Below are positions 17,732 to 26,519 of a stretch of DNA of 63,539 nt, in pieces. The stretch covers positions 1 to 63,539 of the forward strand of contig CAZXFF010000006.1 of NCBI GenBank assembly GCA_964640305.1. Direction: 5' to 3'. Under the pieces are notes generated by a model, which did not search any database, was not told where the DNA came from, and saw only the letters and a program-made list of their open reading frames with translations. This stretch comes from Coprenecus sp964640305. Its GTDB lineage: Bacteria; Bacteroidota; Bacteroidia; Bacteroidales; UBA932. A program made the position numbers and the translations under genes. Within the stretch, counting starts at the first letter, position 1, and the number at the start of each line of letters is the position of its first letter.

Positions 17732-18613
17732 CTATTTTTTTTGTTTTTTGATTTCTCTTGCCATAAATGTATTCTTCATAAGCGAAATGATGGTCATCGG
17801 ACCAACTCCTCCGGGTACAGGGGTTATGTAGGAGCATTTGGGCGCAACCGAATCGAACTCTACGTCCCCGACGATCCTGTATCCCTTTTCATTGTCGGCA
17901 GGCATTCTGGTGATTCCTACATCGATTACTACGGCTCCTTCCTTTACCATGTCGCCTTTCAGGAATTCAGGGACACCAAGGGCTGCAATGATGATGTCTG
18001 CATTGCGGGTATAGAATCCGATATCGGGTGTACGGCTGTGGCACATGGTGACTGTGCAGTCTCCGGGATAGGCCTTGCGGGACAGAAGGTTCGATATGGG
18101 CCTGCCTACAATGTTGCTGCGTCCCAGGACTACGCAGTTCTTTCCCTTTGTGTCTATTTTGTAATGATCCAGAAGCAGCATGATTCCGTAAGGGGTTGCA
18201 GAAACGAAGGCAGTTTCTCCAAGCATCATCCTTCCGACGTTCACAGGATGGAATCCGTCCACGTCCTTGTCTGGAGAGATGGCATTTATGATTTTGTTCT
18301 CATCTATGTGGCGGGGGAGGGGAAGCTGTACGATAAAGCCGTCAACGTCATCGTCTTCGTTGAGCCTTTTTATCTCGGAAAGCAGTTCGCTTTCAGTGAT
18401 GGTCGCAGGGAATGATAGGACTGTCGATCTGAAGCCGACTTCGTTGCAGGTACGTTCCTTGTTGGCAACGTACGTCTTGCTGGCACCGTCATCACCGACG
18501 ATTACGGCGGTGAGATGAGGGGGGCGTTCTCCTGCAGCCACCATTTCGGATACTTTGGCTGCGATTTCGCTTTTGATGGCCTTGGCCGTGTCTTTTCCGC
18601 TTAAAAGGATCAT
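17732..18613 (-). CDS. folD: Bifunctional methylene-THF dehydrogenase / methenyl-THF cyclohydrolase
   Basis: A 293-residue protein, the standard FolD length. Motifs are YVANKERTCNEVGF (catalytic Lys in the loop), the NADP-binding GRSNIVGRPISNLL and PVPGGVGPMTIISLM near the C-terminus. FolD interconverts 5,10-methylene- and 10-formyl-tetrahydrofolate for purine and formyl-methionine synthesis. It lies 31 nt after ffh. Confidence 0.96.
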   Translation of the reverse strand: MILLSGKDTAKAIKSEIAAKVSEMVAAGERPPHLTAVIVGDDGASKTYVANKERTCNEVGFRSTVLSFPATITESELLSEIKRLNEDDDVDGFIVQLPLPRHIDENKIINAISPDKDVDGFHPVNVGRMMLGETAFVSATPYGIMLLLDHYKIDTKGKNCVVLGRSNIVGRPISNLLSRKAYPGDCTVTMCHSRTPDIGFYTRNADIIIAALGVPEFLKGDMVKEGAVVIDVGITRMPADNEKGYRIVGDVEFDSVAPKCSYITPVPGGVGPMTIISLMKNTFMAREIKKQKK

Positions 18614-18644
18614 ATTGTTTACTGGTTGTTTTTATTTAGAATGG

Positions 18645-19970
18645 TTATCTTCTTTTCATGTTACGCATCATGTTCCTGGTCCCTCCGGAGGCAACGTTCT
18701 TCATGATTTTGCGGGTACTCTCAAACTGTTTCAGAAGCCGGTTCACATCCGCAATGGTAGTCCCGCTGCCGTCCGCTATCCTTTTCCTTCTGCTTCCGTT
18801 GATGATTTCGGGGCGTTCCCTTTCGTCGGCAGTCATGGAAAGTATGATTGCTTCGATGCTTTTGAACGAGTCATTGTCCATGTCAACGTCTTTGAGCGCC
18901 TTTCCTACTCCGGGAATCATGGATGCAAGTTCCTTGATGTTGCCCATCTTCTTGATCTGCTGGATCTGCTGGTAGAAATCCCATAGATTGAATTGGTTCT
19001 TTGCCAGTTTCTTTGCCAGTTTTCTGGCCTCCTGCTCATCGTACTGTTCCTGGGCTTTTTCAACGAGGGATACCACGTCTCCCATGCCGAGGATCCTGTC
19101 TGCGATACGTGCCGGGTGGAAAACGTCAAGGGCTTCCATCTTCTCTCCGGAACTGATGAACTTGATGGGTTTGTTTACCACGGCTTTGATGGATAGGGCG
19201 GCACCGCCTCTGGTATCACCGTCCATCTTGGTAAGTACCACTCCGTCGAAATCGAGTCTGTCATTGAAAGCCTTGGCTGTCTCTACGGCGTCCTGTCCGG
19301 TCATGGCATCCACCACGAACAGTGTTTCGGTGGGGTTTGTGGCTTTCTTGAGGGCTTCTATCTCGTCCATCATCTCCTCATCTACGGCAAGACGTCCTGC
19401 CGTATCGACAATTACAAGAGAATACCCTTCCTTGGTTGCCTGTGAGATGGCATTCTTTGCTATTCTGACGGGATCCTTTACTCCGTCTTCCGAATACACT
19501 GTGACTTCAATTTGTGATCCAAGGACTTTCAGCTGTTCTATGGCCGCAGGCCTGTAGACGTCGCAGGCGACGAGCATTACCTTCAGCCCTCTTTTTGTCT
19601 TGCAGTTCAGTGCCAGTTTACCGCAGAATGTGGTTTTACCGGAACCCTGCAGACCGGAAACGAGAACGATGCCAGGCTTGCCTTTTATATTGATTTCGGA
19701 GGCGGAGCTTCCCATAAGGGCAGCCAGTTCGTCATGGACTATCTTGACCATCATCTGGTCCGGGCGTACAGCCGTGAGTACATTCTGTCCGAGAGCTTTG
19801 GCTTTTACGTCATCACAGAAACTTTTGGCTACCTTATAGCTTACGTCGGCATCCAGAAGTGCCCTCCTTACTTCCTTGAGGGTTTCGGCGATGTTTATCT
19901 CAGTTATGCGGCCCTGGCCTTTGATTATCTTGAACGACCGTTCCAGTTTTTCCGTTAAATTCTCAAACAT
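18645..19970 (-). CDS. ffh: Signal recognition particle GTPase Ffh
   Basis: A 441-residue SRP54 protein: N-domain four-helix bundle, then G-domain with P-loop SGLQGSGKTTFCGKLAL, DTAGRL (G3) and LTKMDGDTRGGAAL (G4). The methionine-rich M-domain begins about residue 300 (RILGMGDVVSLVEKAQEQYD) and ends in NMMRNMKRR. It binds 4.5S RNA and signal sequences and targets ribosomes to FtsY and SecYEG. The 4.5S RNA gene was not seen in the window. Confidence 0.97.
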   Translation of the reverse strand: MFENLTEKLERSFKIIKGQGRITEINIAETLKEVRRALLDADVSYKVAKSFCDDVKAKALGQNVLTAVRPDQMMVKIVHDELAALMGSSASEINIKGKPGIVLVSGLQGSGKTTFCGKLALNCKTKRGLKVMLVACDVYRPAAIEQLKVLGSQIEVTVYSEDGVKDPVRIAKNAISQATKEGYSLVIVDTAGRLAVDEEMMDEIEALKKATNPTETLFVVDAMTGQDAVETAKAFNDRLDFDGVVLTKMDGDTRGGAALSIKAVVNKPIKFISSGEKMEALDVFHPARIADRILGMGDVVSLVEKAQEQYDEQEARKLAKKLAKNQFNLWDFYQQIQQIKKMGNIKELASMIPGVGKALKDVDMDNDSFKSIEAIILSMTADERERPEIINGSRRKRIADGSGTTIADVNRLLKQFESTRKIMKNVASGGTRNMMRNMKRR

Positions 19971-19995
19971 ATTCAGATTTCTGTTAAATAATCTG

Positions 19996-20003
19996 CAAAT
20001 TTA
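19996..20003 (-). promoter_or_regulatory. -7 box for ffh-folD-tlpA
   Basis: On the minus strand this reads TAAATTTG, 25 nt before the ffh ATG. It lies 11 nt from the divergent -7 box at 20015-20022, so the two polymerase sites would overlap. Confidence 0.5.
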
Positions 20004-20014
20004 TTAAAAAATGG

Positions 20015-20022
20015 TAAATTTG
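20015..20022 (+). promoter_or_regulatory. -7 box for the deoxyhypusine-synthase-like gene
   Basis: TAAATTTG matches the -7 consensus 35 nt before the ATG at 20058. It is arranged back-to-back with the ffh box. Confidence 0.5.
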
Positions 20023-20057
20023 CACGTTCAATAGAACTTTTAAAATTCATAATAAAA

Positions 20058-21032
20058 ATGGAAAAAGGACCTATTTCAAAATTCATCACCCATCACTACC
20101 GTCATTTCAATTCTGCGACGCTGGTTGATGCCGCCAAGGCCTACACTGACCTCATGGACAAAGGCGGAAAGATGATGCTGGCAATGGCAGGTGCGATGAG
20201 CACCGCCGAACTCGGTATTTCCTTGGCAGAAATGATCCGTCAGGGTAAATTCTCAATCGTATCCTGCTCGGCTAACAACCTTGAAGAGGATATCATGAAC
20301 CTGGTTGCGCATTCACACTACAAGAGAGTGCCGAACTACCGTGACCTGACTCCCGAACAGGAGCACGAACTTCTCGAGAACCATATGAACCGCGTTACCG
20401 ATACATGTATTCCCGAAGAAGAGGCTTTCAGAAGACTGGAAAAGCATCTTGTGGATGTCTGGAATGATATGAAAGCCAAAGGGGAGCGTCTCTTCCCATG
20501 GGAAGTGATCTATCGCCTTCTCCGCAGCGGGGTCCTGGAGCAGTATTATGAAATCGACCCTAAGGACAGCTGGGTATTGGCTGCATGTGAGAAAAACATT
20601 CCTATTGTGGTACCTGCATGGGAAGACTGTACTACTGCAAACATATATGCCGCTCACTGTATCAAAGGTGAATTCGAACCCAGCATGATAAAGAACGGTA
20701 TCGAAACCATGATTTTCCTTACTGAATGGTATCGTGCAAACTCAGGAGGAGCCGGTGTCGGCTTTTTCCAGATAGGCGGCGGTACTGCCGGGGACTTCCC
20801 CATCTGTGTAGTGCCGATGATGGCTCAGGACCTGGAATGGCCTGATGTTCCCCTCTGGTCGTATTTCTGCCAGATTTCCGATTCTACCACATCTTACGGA
20901 TCGTATTCAGGTGCTGTACCCAACGAAAAGATTACCTGGGGCAAACTTTCCAAGGATACTCCCAGATTCATTGTGGAATCCGATGCCACTATCGTCGCTC
21001 CATTGATCTTTGCGTACGTCCTCGGTTGGTAA
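20058..21032 (+). CDS. Deoxyhypusine synthase-like protein
   Basis: The 324-residue sequence follows the deoxyhypusine synthase (DHS) fold: MLAMAGAMSTAELGISLAEM, FSIVSCSANNLEEDI, IGGGTAGDFPICVVPMM, YGSYSGAVPNEKITWGKLS and SDATIVAPLIFAYVLG. Lys296 in WGKL aligns with the catalytic lysine that forms the enzyme-butylamine intermediate in eukaryotic DHS. Bacteria lack eIF5A, so the acceptor must differ; a polyamine (homospermidine-synthase-like) or another amine is the likely class. There is no signal peptide. The next gene, GtrA, follows after 3 nt. Confidence 0.88.
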   Translation: MEKGPISKFITHHYRHFNSATLVDAAKAYTDLMDKGGKMMLAMAGAMSTAELGISLAEMIRQGKFSIVSCSANNLEEDIMNLVAHSHYKRVPNYRDLTPEQEHELLENHMNRVTDTCIPEEEAFRRLEKHLVDVWNDMKAKGERLFPWEVIYRLLRSGVLEQYYEIDPKDSWVLAACEKNIPIVVPAWEDCTTANIYAAHCIKGEFEPSMIKNGIETMIFLTEWYRANSGGAGVGFFQIGGGTAGDFPICVVPMMAQDLEWPDVPLWSYFCQISDSTTSYGSYSGAVPNEKITWGKLSKDTPRFIVESDATIVAPLIFAYVLGW

Positions 21033-21035
21033 CGG

Positions 21036-21425
21036 ATGGTCGCTGACAAGATATTTCTTTTGAAATTCATTAAATTCGGAGTAGTAGGATTCTCCGGAAT
21101 GGTAGTGGATTTCGGAATAACATACCTGCTGAAAGAGAAAGCGAAACTCAACAAGTTCCTTTCCAATTCAGCAGGTTTTGTTGTTGCCGCTACCAACAAC
21201 TATATATGGAACAGGCTCTGGACATTCCAAAGCCACAACAATGATATCCCTGTAGAATATCTCTCATTCTTTATAATAGCACTTGTCGGCCTGGGGATAA
21301 ACAATCTTGTTCTGTATCTCCTGACCGACAAGTGCAAATTTAATTTCTACTTGTCAAAACTGATAGCGATCGCTGTCGTGACTGTGTGGAATTTTCTGAT
21401 GAACCTTTTTGTTACATTTGGTTAA
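21036..21425 (+). CDS. GtrA-family membrane protein
   Basis: A 129-residue protein with four hydrophobic helices, opening with the family motif FIKFGVVGFSGMVVDFGITY and including AATNNYIWNRLWTFQ. GtrA-like proteins are proposed to move lipid-linked sugars across the membrane or to assist polyprenyl-phosphate glycosyltransferases. It is 3 nt after the DHS-like gene, an unusual partner with no obvious shared pathway. Confidence 0.88.
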   Translation: MVADKIFLLKFIKFGVVGFSGMVVDFGITYLLKEKAKLNKFLSNSAGFVVAATNNYIWNRLWTFQSHNNDIPVEYLSFFIIALVGLGINNLVLYLLTDKCKFNFYLSKLIAIAVVTVWNFLMNLFVTFG

Positions 21426-21441
21426 AATCAATAGGTTCAGC

Positions 21442-23025
21442 TTAGAATCCTCTTGCAAACCTTGCCCAGAAGATTTCAGCCAGCTCTTCCCAGCGGAGTA
21501 CTGTAGCACCGGTGAAGTCCGATACATATCCGGTAATGTATGCAGCAGCTGCCTCTTCTCCTTCCTGTTTCAGGATGTCCATGTACTGGGCCTGTACAAA
21601 AGGTATTTCGCGTTTTCCTTTGTCAATGAAATACTGTACAGCGCTGTAGACCTCGTCGCGGGTAGCTCCCCAACGTACGGTAGCGAGCTTGTTTGCTTCG
21701 CGGAACTTCCAGAGAATGGTGCTTTCGTCATATCTGGGCTGTCCGCAGTATTCGAAGCATTCGGGAAGTTTAGTGGTACCTGAGAAGATAGGGATGCGGG
21801 GGCTCTGTCCGGGGTTGTCGAAAGAAACCCATGCAATTGCTCCGATTGCATCTGGAAGGTCTTCATGTACTTCTATTACAGTCGAGTATGCGCACTGGGG
21901 AACGGAAACCAGTCTGTTTCCATCCACTGTTCCGGGCTTGAGGGCGTTGATGAGGTTGCGGATATCACGGCCCATCCAGGGATTCGCAACGGGAGAGAGT
22001 ACGCTGTCAACCTTGCCTGTATTCCTGTCTTTTACAGCGATTTTGAGGTTCTTGGTCACATCAAAGTCAGAACCTTCATATGTTGAAGCCAGAAGATTCA
22101 TCACTTTTTCTACAGAAACCTGTTTGTCAGGCTTGATGCTGATAGGCAATTCTTCTGCATCATATGAGAGATTGAGTGAAGGAGCAAGCTGGTCAAAGAT
22201 ATAGAATTCCCTCATGCGGAATGCCTTTGTACCTCCGCCATAGGCTTTCCAGAAGCAGAAAGGCTCTTTGCCGTCCCAGAATCCGAGTTTCTTTGCAACA
22301 TCGAATACGTTCTTGGAGGCCATGCAGTTCTCTGTATCCTTTATATTGATCTTTGAAATCCTGGGAATGTTTGCTGATACACCTACGTGGTCATCTGGTA
22401 TCCTGATAGCAGCCCACACGCCTCCGATCTTCTTGGGGCCTTCTCCGAATACTTCAAAGTGCCATACTTCCTTTGAGTCTGCGATGGTGAGGCATTCTCC
22501 CCAGTCACCGTAGCCGTATTTCTCAATTAGCTCGCCCATGAGTCTTATGGCATCGCGGGCGGTGGTGCAACGCTGGAGCGCAACCCTCTGGAGTTCTTCA
22601 ATCATGAACATTCCGTCTTTGTTTACCAGATCCCTGCGTCCGCTGATGGTAGTTTCACCCATTGCAAGTTTTTTCTCGTTCAGGCAGGGGTATGCTGTAT
22701 CAAGGAATGCGTAGGTCTGTGCTACCTGGGGGATTACACCCTTAAGGGTCATTCCGGAACGCCCGTTGACTGATTCCGAATGGAGACGGTTCTTGAAAAT
22801 TTCCATAGTTGCACCTTCTTCATAGGTTGCTCCCGGGGCTATTTCCATCCATGCACGGTAATTACCGTCACAGGTATGGCTGGTTATTACTGCTCCGTTT
22901 GTCGAGGCCTTTCTGCCCACCATGATACTGGTGCAGCTTTCGGGGTCGTTTTTGGGGAAATCGTCAGCCCGCATGGCGAATACAGGCAGGACTGCCAAAA
23001 TCAAGGTTAATAGGGTATGTTTCAT
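21442..23025 (-). CDS. C69-family dipeptidase
   Basis: A 527-residue protein starting MKHTLLTLILAVLPVFAM (signal peptide). The family hallmark SCTSIMVGRKASTNGAVITS follows, with Cys31 as probable N-terminal nucleophile after processing, as in PepD/dipeptidase A. Later blocks include GYGDWGECLTIADSKEVWHF and the C-terminal HEDLPDAIGAIAWVSFDNPG. The product is probably periplasmic and cleaves dipeptides. An in-frame ATG 156 nt upstream would extend through the promoter and is rejected. Confidence 0.9.
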   Translation of the reverse strand: MKHTLLTLILAVLPVFAMRADDFPKNDPESCTSIMVGRKASTNGAVITSHTCDGNYRAWMEIAPGATYEEGATMEIFKNRLHSESVNGRSGMTLKGVIPQVAQTYAFLDTAYPCLNEKKLAMGETTISGRRDLVNKDGMFMIEELQRVALQRCTTARDAIRLMGELIEKYGYGDWGECLTIADSKEVWHFEVFGEGPKKIGGVWAAIRIPDDHVGVSANIPRISKINIKDTENCMASKNVFDVAKKLGFWDGKEPFCFWKAYGGGTKAFRMREFYIFDQLAPSLNLSYDAEELPISIKPDKQVSVEKVMNLLASTYEGSDFDVTKNLKIAVKDRNTGKVDSVLSPVANPWMGRDIRNLINALKPGTVDGNRLVSVPQCAYSTVIEVHEDLPDAIGAIAWVSFDNPGQSPRIPIFSGTTKLPECFEYCGQPRYDESTILWKFREANKLATVRWGATRDEVYSAVQYFIDKGKREIPFVQAQYMDILKQEGEEAAAAYITGYVSDFTGATVLRWEELAEIFWARFARGF

Positions 23026-23057
23026 CTTTTTTGTTTTTATAGGTTTTAAAAATTTCC

Positions 23058-23065
23058 CAAATTTA
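23058..23065 (-). promoter_or_regulatory. -7 box for the C69 dipeptidase
   Basis: Reads TAAATTTG on the minus strand, 32 nt before the dipeptidase ATG and only 4 nt from the divergent box of the EamA gene. Confidence 0.5.
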
Positions 23066-23069
23066 ATAT

Positions 23070-23077
23070 TATTTTTG
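23070..23077 (+). promoter_or_regulatory. -7 box for the EamA transporter
   Basis: TATTTTTG fits TAnnTTTG, 27 nt before the ATG at 23105. It is back-to-back with the dipeptidase promoter. Confidence 0.45.
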
Positions 23078-23104
23078 AATCCGCAATACAATATACGAAC
23101 ATAA

Positions 23105-23983
23105 ATGGAATTCAAAGATACCTTATATAATATAATAGCGATTGCCGTCGTGGCGGTATGGGGTACAACATTCATCAGCACGAAGATCCTGATAGGATAC
23201 GGTCTGGCTCCCCAGGAAATATTCTTCTACCGTTTCATTACTGCGTATGCGGGAATCTGGGTAATATCCAGCAGGAAACTGTTTGCAGATAACCTCAAGG
23301 ATGAATTCCTGCTTTTCCTTGCAGGGCTTACCGGTGGCTCGGTGTATTTCTATACTGAAAATTCCGCCCTGGGTATTACTCAAGCTGCCAATGTTGCATT
23401 CATTCTCTGCATTACACCTCTGATTACTGCAGTGCTTACTAAGCTGTTCAACAGGGGGGAGACTTTGTCGAAAAATCTTTTTCTGGGCTCTGCAATAGCC
23501 CTTGCCGGAGTTGCCCTTGTGGTTTTCGACGGTGTGAAAGTACTTAAGGTCTCTCCGGCGGGAGATCTGCTTACGCTTGCTGCTGCATTGAGCTGGGGGT
23601 TCTACGGGGTGATAATCCGCAGGCTCGAAACAAGGTATGATTCGGTGTTCATTACCAGAAAGGTTTTCTTTTACGGCGCTCTTACCATATTGCCGGTATT
23701 TATATTCGAGCCCCTGGATATGTCCGTACTGTTGGCATCTCCCGTCAAGGTATGGCTTAATCTGGCATTTCTCTCCCTCGTTGCCTCCCTGCTCTGTTTC
23801 TGGGTATGGAATGTAGTAATACACCGTATAGGGGTCGTCAGGACTACTAATTACGTATACCTAAGCCCGCTTGTCACCCTGCTGGCTTCTTCCCTGATCC
23901 TGGGCGAACGTATGGGTCCTGTAGCCATAGGAGGGGCTGTGTGTATATTGGCCGGGGTATACCTGGCCGGGCGGAAAAAATGA
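23105..23983 (+). CDS. EamA-family (DMT superfamily) transporter
   Basis: A 292-residue protein with about ten hydrophobic helices in two EamA repeats. The first includes VAVWGTTFISTKILIGYGL and GLTGGSVYFYTENSALGIT; the second includes LLTLAAALSWGFYGVIIRRL and TTNYVYLSPLVTLLASSLIL. The family exports or imports small metabolites; the substrate cannot be read. A short hairpin AGCC-GGGCA-GGCT followed by five T (about 24016-24033) may end its transcript. Confidence 0.9.
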   Translation: MEFKDTLYNIIAIAVVAVWGTTFISTKILIGYGLAPQEIFFYRFITAYAGIWVISSRKLFADNLKDEFLLFLAGLTGGSVYFYTENSALGITQAANVAFILCITPLITAVLTKLFNRGETLSKNLFLGSAIALAGVALVVFDGVKVLKVSPAGDLLTLAAALSWGFYGVIIRRLETRYDSVFITRKVFFYGALTILPVFIFEPLDMSVLLASPVKVWLNLAFLSLVASLLCFWVWNVVIHRIGVVRTTNYVYLSPLVTLLASSLILGERMGPVAIGGAVCILAGVYLAGRKK

Positions 23984-24067
23984 GAGTGCCCAAGACTGCC
24001 AACTTGTCATGAAATCCAGCCGGGCAGGCTTTTTGCGTGCTTCCATCTACGAAAAGGAGATTGAAAA

Positions 24068-26224
24068 ATGAATGGAATGAACAACACGCAAAGCAACAAA
24101 GAAATGCTCGAACGCTACTCCATCAATTTGAACAAGAGGGCGAAAGAGGGCAAGTTGGACCCTGTAATAGGCAGGGACGAGGAGATCCGGAGGGTGTTGC
24201 AGATCCTTAGCAGGAGAACGAAGAACAACCCTATCCTCGTAGGTGAGCCCGGTGTGGGCAAAACAGCTATTTCGGAAGGGATTGCCGAAAGGATAGTCAA
24301 TCAGGATGTACCGGAAAACCTGAAGACAAAGCAAATCTATTCCCTTGATATGGGGGCTCTTGTGGCAGGTGCCAAATATCAGGGGGAATTTGAGGAAAGG
24401 CTTAAAGGTGTGGTAAATGCGGTGGTCGAGAGTGACGGGGAGATAATCCTCTTCATAGATGAGATCCACACTCTGGTAGGGGCAGGAAGGACATCCGGGG
24501 CAATGGATGCCGCAAACATTCTCAAACCTGCACTTGCCAGGGGTGAGCTCAGGGCAATCGGTTCTACAACACTAGACGAGTACAAGAAGTATTTCGAGGA
24601 AGACAAAGCTCTGGAAAGAAGGTTCCAGATGGTGCTTGTGGACGAACCCTCTCCAGCAGAGAGCATATCCATACTCCGCGGTCTGAAAGAGAAGTACGAG
24701 AACCACCACAAGGTAAGGATTGACGATGATGCCATCATTGCAGCGGTGGAATTGTCCCACAGGTATATCACGAACCGTTTCCTTCCGGACAAGGCCATAG
24801 ACCTGATAGACGAGGCGGCTTCTAAACTCAGGCTGGAAATGAACTCCGTGCCTGATCCTATCGATGAACTGAACAGGAAAATACGTCAATTGGAAATCGA
24901 ACGTGAGGCCATCAAGAGGGAAGGACGTTCTGCAAAACTTGATGAAATACAGGAATCCATAAAGCAGGCACAGTCTGAACTCGGCGAGCTGGAAAAGAAA
25001 TGGAAGGTTGAAAAGGATCTTCTGTCTGATATCCAGCAGAAACGTGCTGATATTGAGAGGTACAAGTTTGAAGCGGATGATGCGGAACGCAGGGGGGATT
25101 ACGGAAAGGTAGCGGAACTCAGGTACGGCAGGATTGCAACGGCCCAGAAGGAAATAGAAGAACTTATGGCCAGAAAGGCCGCAAACCCGAATCCCCTTAT
25201 CAATGAGTCTGTAGAGCCGGAGGATATTGCGGAGATCGTATCCAAGTGGACCGGAATCCCTGTAAGAAGGATGCTTCAGAGTGAGAAGGAAAAGCTGCTG
25301 CATATGGAGGATATGCTGCATAAAAGGGTAGTAGGGCAGGATGAGGCAGTAAGGGCAGTGTCGGATGCAGTAAGGAGGAGCAGGGCCGGATTGCAGAATG
25401 AGAAAAGGCCTATAGGGTCATTCATGTTCCTGGGTACGACCGGTGTAGGTAAGACAGAGCTGGCGAAAGCACTAGCGGAAGCGCTTTTCAATGATGAAAA
25501 CATGATGACGCGAATCGATATGAGCGAATATCAGGAGAGGCATTCCGTCTCCCGTCTCGTGGGAGCGCCTCCGGGATATGTCGGATATGATGAGGGAGGA
25601 CAGTTGACGGAAGCGGTAAGACGCAAGCCATATTCCGTAATCCTGCTGGATGAAATCGAAAAGGCCCATCCTGATGTATTCAACGTACTGCTCCAGGTGC
25701 TGGATGACGGACGTCTTACTGACAACAAAGGCCGGACGGTGGATTTCAAGAATACGATTCTCATCATGACCTCCAACGTGGGCGCGGAAGTAATACAGGA
25801 GTATATGCACCGTCTCGAGAAACTGGAGGATAAAGACCGCAGGGCTGATATTCTGGAGGAATGCCGCCGCGCCGTTACAGATATCCTGAAGAAAAGCATG
25901 AGGCCCGAATTCATAAACAGGATCGACGAAATCATCATGTTCGAGCCACTTTCCAGAAAGGACCTGTATGGCATATTGGACCTTCAGCTTGCAGAATTGA
26001 AGAAAAAGATGGAAGAAAGCGGAATTTCCATTACATTTACGGACCGTTTCAGGGAATTCCTTGCAGAAAAGGGATATGACCCGGCTTATGGCGCACGTCC
26101 GATAAAGAGGATTCTGCAGAGGGAACTGGTAAATCTGCTTGCAAAATCCCTTATCGACGGCAGCATAACCAAAGAACACTCTGTTACGGTGGATGTGAAT
26201 GGAGGTCAGATAGAAATAAAGTAA
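24068..26224 (+). CDS. clpB: ClpB-type disaggregase lacking the N-terminal domain
   Basis: The 718-residue protein has AAA+ domain 1 (Walker A GEPGVGKTA, Walker B IILFIDEIHTLVGAG), a full coiled-coil middle domain at about residues 250-375 (typical of ClpB, absent in ClpA) and AAA+ domain 2 (Walker A GTTGVGKTE, VGYDEGGQLTEAVRR). It begins at LERYSINLNKRAKEGKLDPV, so the roughly 145-residue substrate-binding N-domain is missing; usual ClpB is about 860 residues. The upstream 84 bp cannot encode it. Such forms resemble the short ClpB isoform of E. coli, which still disaggregates with DnaK. Confidence 0.9.
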   Translation: MNGMNNTQSNKEMLERYSINLNKRAKEGKLDPVIGRDEEIRRVLQILSRRTKNNPILVGEPGVGKTAISEGIAERIVNQDVPENLKTKQIYSLDMGALVAGAKYQGEFEERLKGVVNAVVESDGEIILFIDEIHTLVGAGRTSGAMDAANILKPALARGELRAIGSTTLDEYKKYFEEDKALERRFQMVLVDEPSPAESISILRGLKEKYENHHKVRIDDDAIIAAVELSHRYITNRFLPDKAIDLIDEAASKLRLEMNSVPDPIDELNRKIRQLEIEREAIKREGRSAKLDEIQESIKQAQSELGELEKKWKVEKDLLSDIQQKRADIERYKFEADDAERRGDYGKVAELRYGRIATAQKEIEELMARKAANPNPLINESVEPEDIAEIVSKWTGIPVRRMLQSEKEKLLHMEDMLHKRVVGQDEAVRAVSDAVRRSRAGLQNEKRPIGSFMFLGTTGVGKTELAKALAEALFNDENMMTRIDMSEYQERHSVSRLVGAPPGYVGYDEGGQLTEAVRRKPYSVILLDEIEKAHPDVFNVLLQVLDDGRLTDNKGRTVDFKNTILIMTSNVGAEVIQEYMHRLEKLEDKDRRADILEECRRAVTDILKKSMRPEFINRIDEIIMFEPLSRKDLYGILDLQLAELKKKMEESGISITFTDRFREFLAEKGYDPAYGARPIKRILQRELVNLLAKSLIDGSITKEHSVTVDVNGGQIEIK

Positions 26225-26228
26225 CAAT

Positions 26229-26519
26229 ATGTTTGTTGTAATAGGATGTATGCTGGCAGGTGTCCTCACCGGATTTATCCTGCGCAGACGCAGACTCGGC
26301 CGGATCGGAACTGTGATAACGGTTCTGATCTGGCTTTTGCTGTTTCTTTTGGGGGTAGAAGTCGGTGGAAACGAGCAGGTGATAAAAGGATTGCCTACTC
26401 TGGGGGCGGAAGCCCTGCTTATAGCCGTCGTTGCGACTCTGGGCAGTTGTCTGGCTGCACTAGGGCTGTGGAAACTAGTATCACGCAGGGAAATAGGGAG
26501 GTCAGAAGATGAAAGGTAG
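26229..26519 (+). CDS. LysO-family lysine exporter, N-terminal half
   Basis: A 96-residue protein with three hydrophobic helices (FVVIGCMLAGVLTGFILRRR; IGTVITVLIWLLLFLLGVEV; ALLIAVVATLGSCLAALGLW). This matches the N-terminal part of LysO/DUF340, which is about 300 residues in E. coli. It overlaps the next gene by 11 bp in another frame. Two-gene versions appear to be usual in Bacteroidota as far as I recall, so I read this as a natural split, not a frameshift. It lies 4 nt after clpB. Confidence 0.78.
   Translation: MFVVIGCMLAGVLTGFILRRRRLGRIGTVITVLIWLLLFLLGVEVGGNEQVIKGLPTLGAEALLIAVVATLGSCLAALGLWKLVSRREIGRSEDER

Noticed and set aside
24572..26269. Long minus-strand open frames inside clpB
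   Set aside because: They oppose a highly conserved ATPase gene and have no recognisable protein features.
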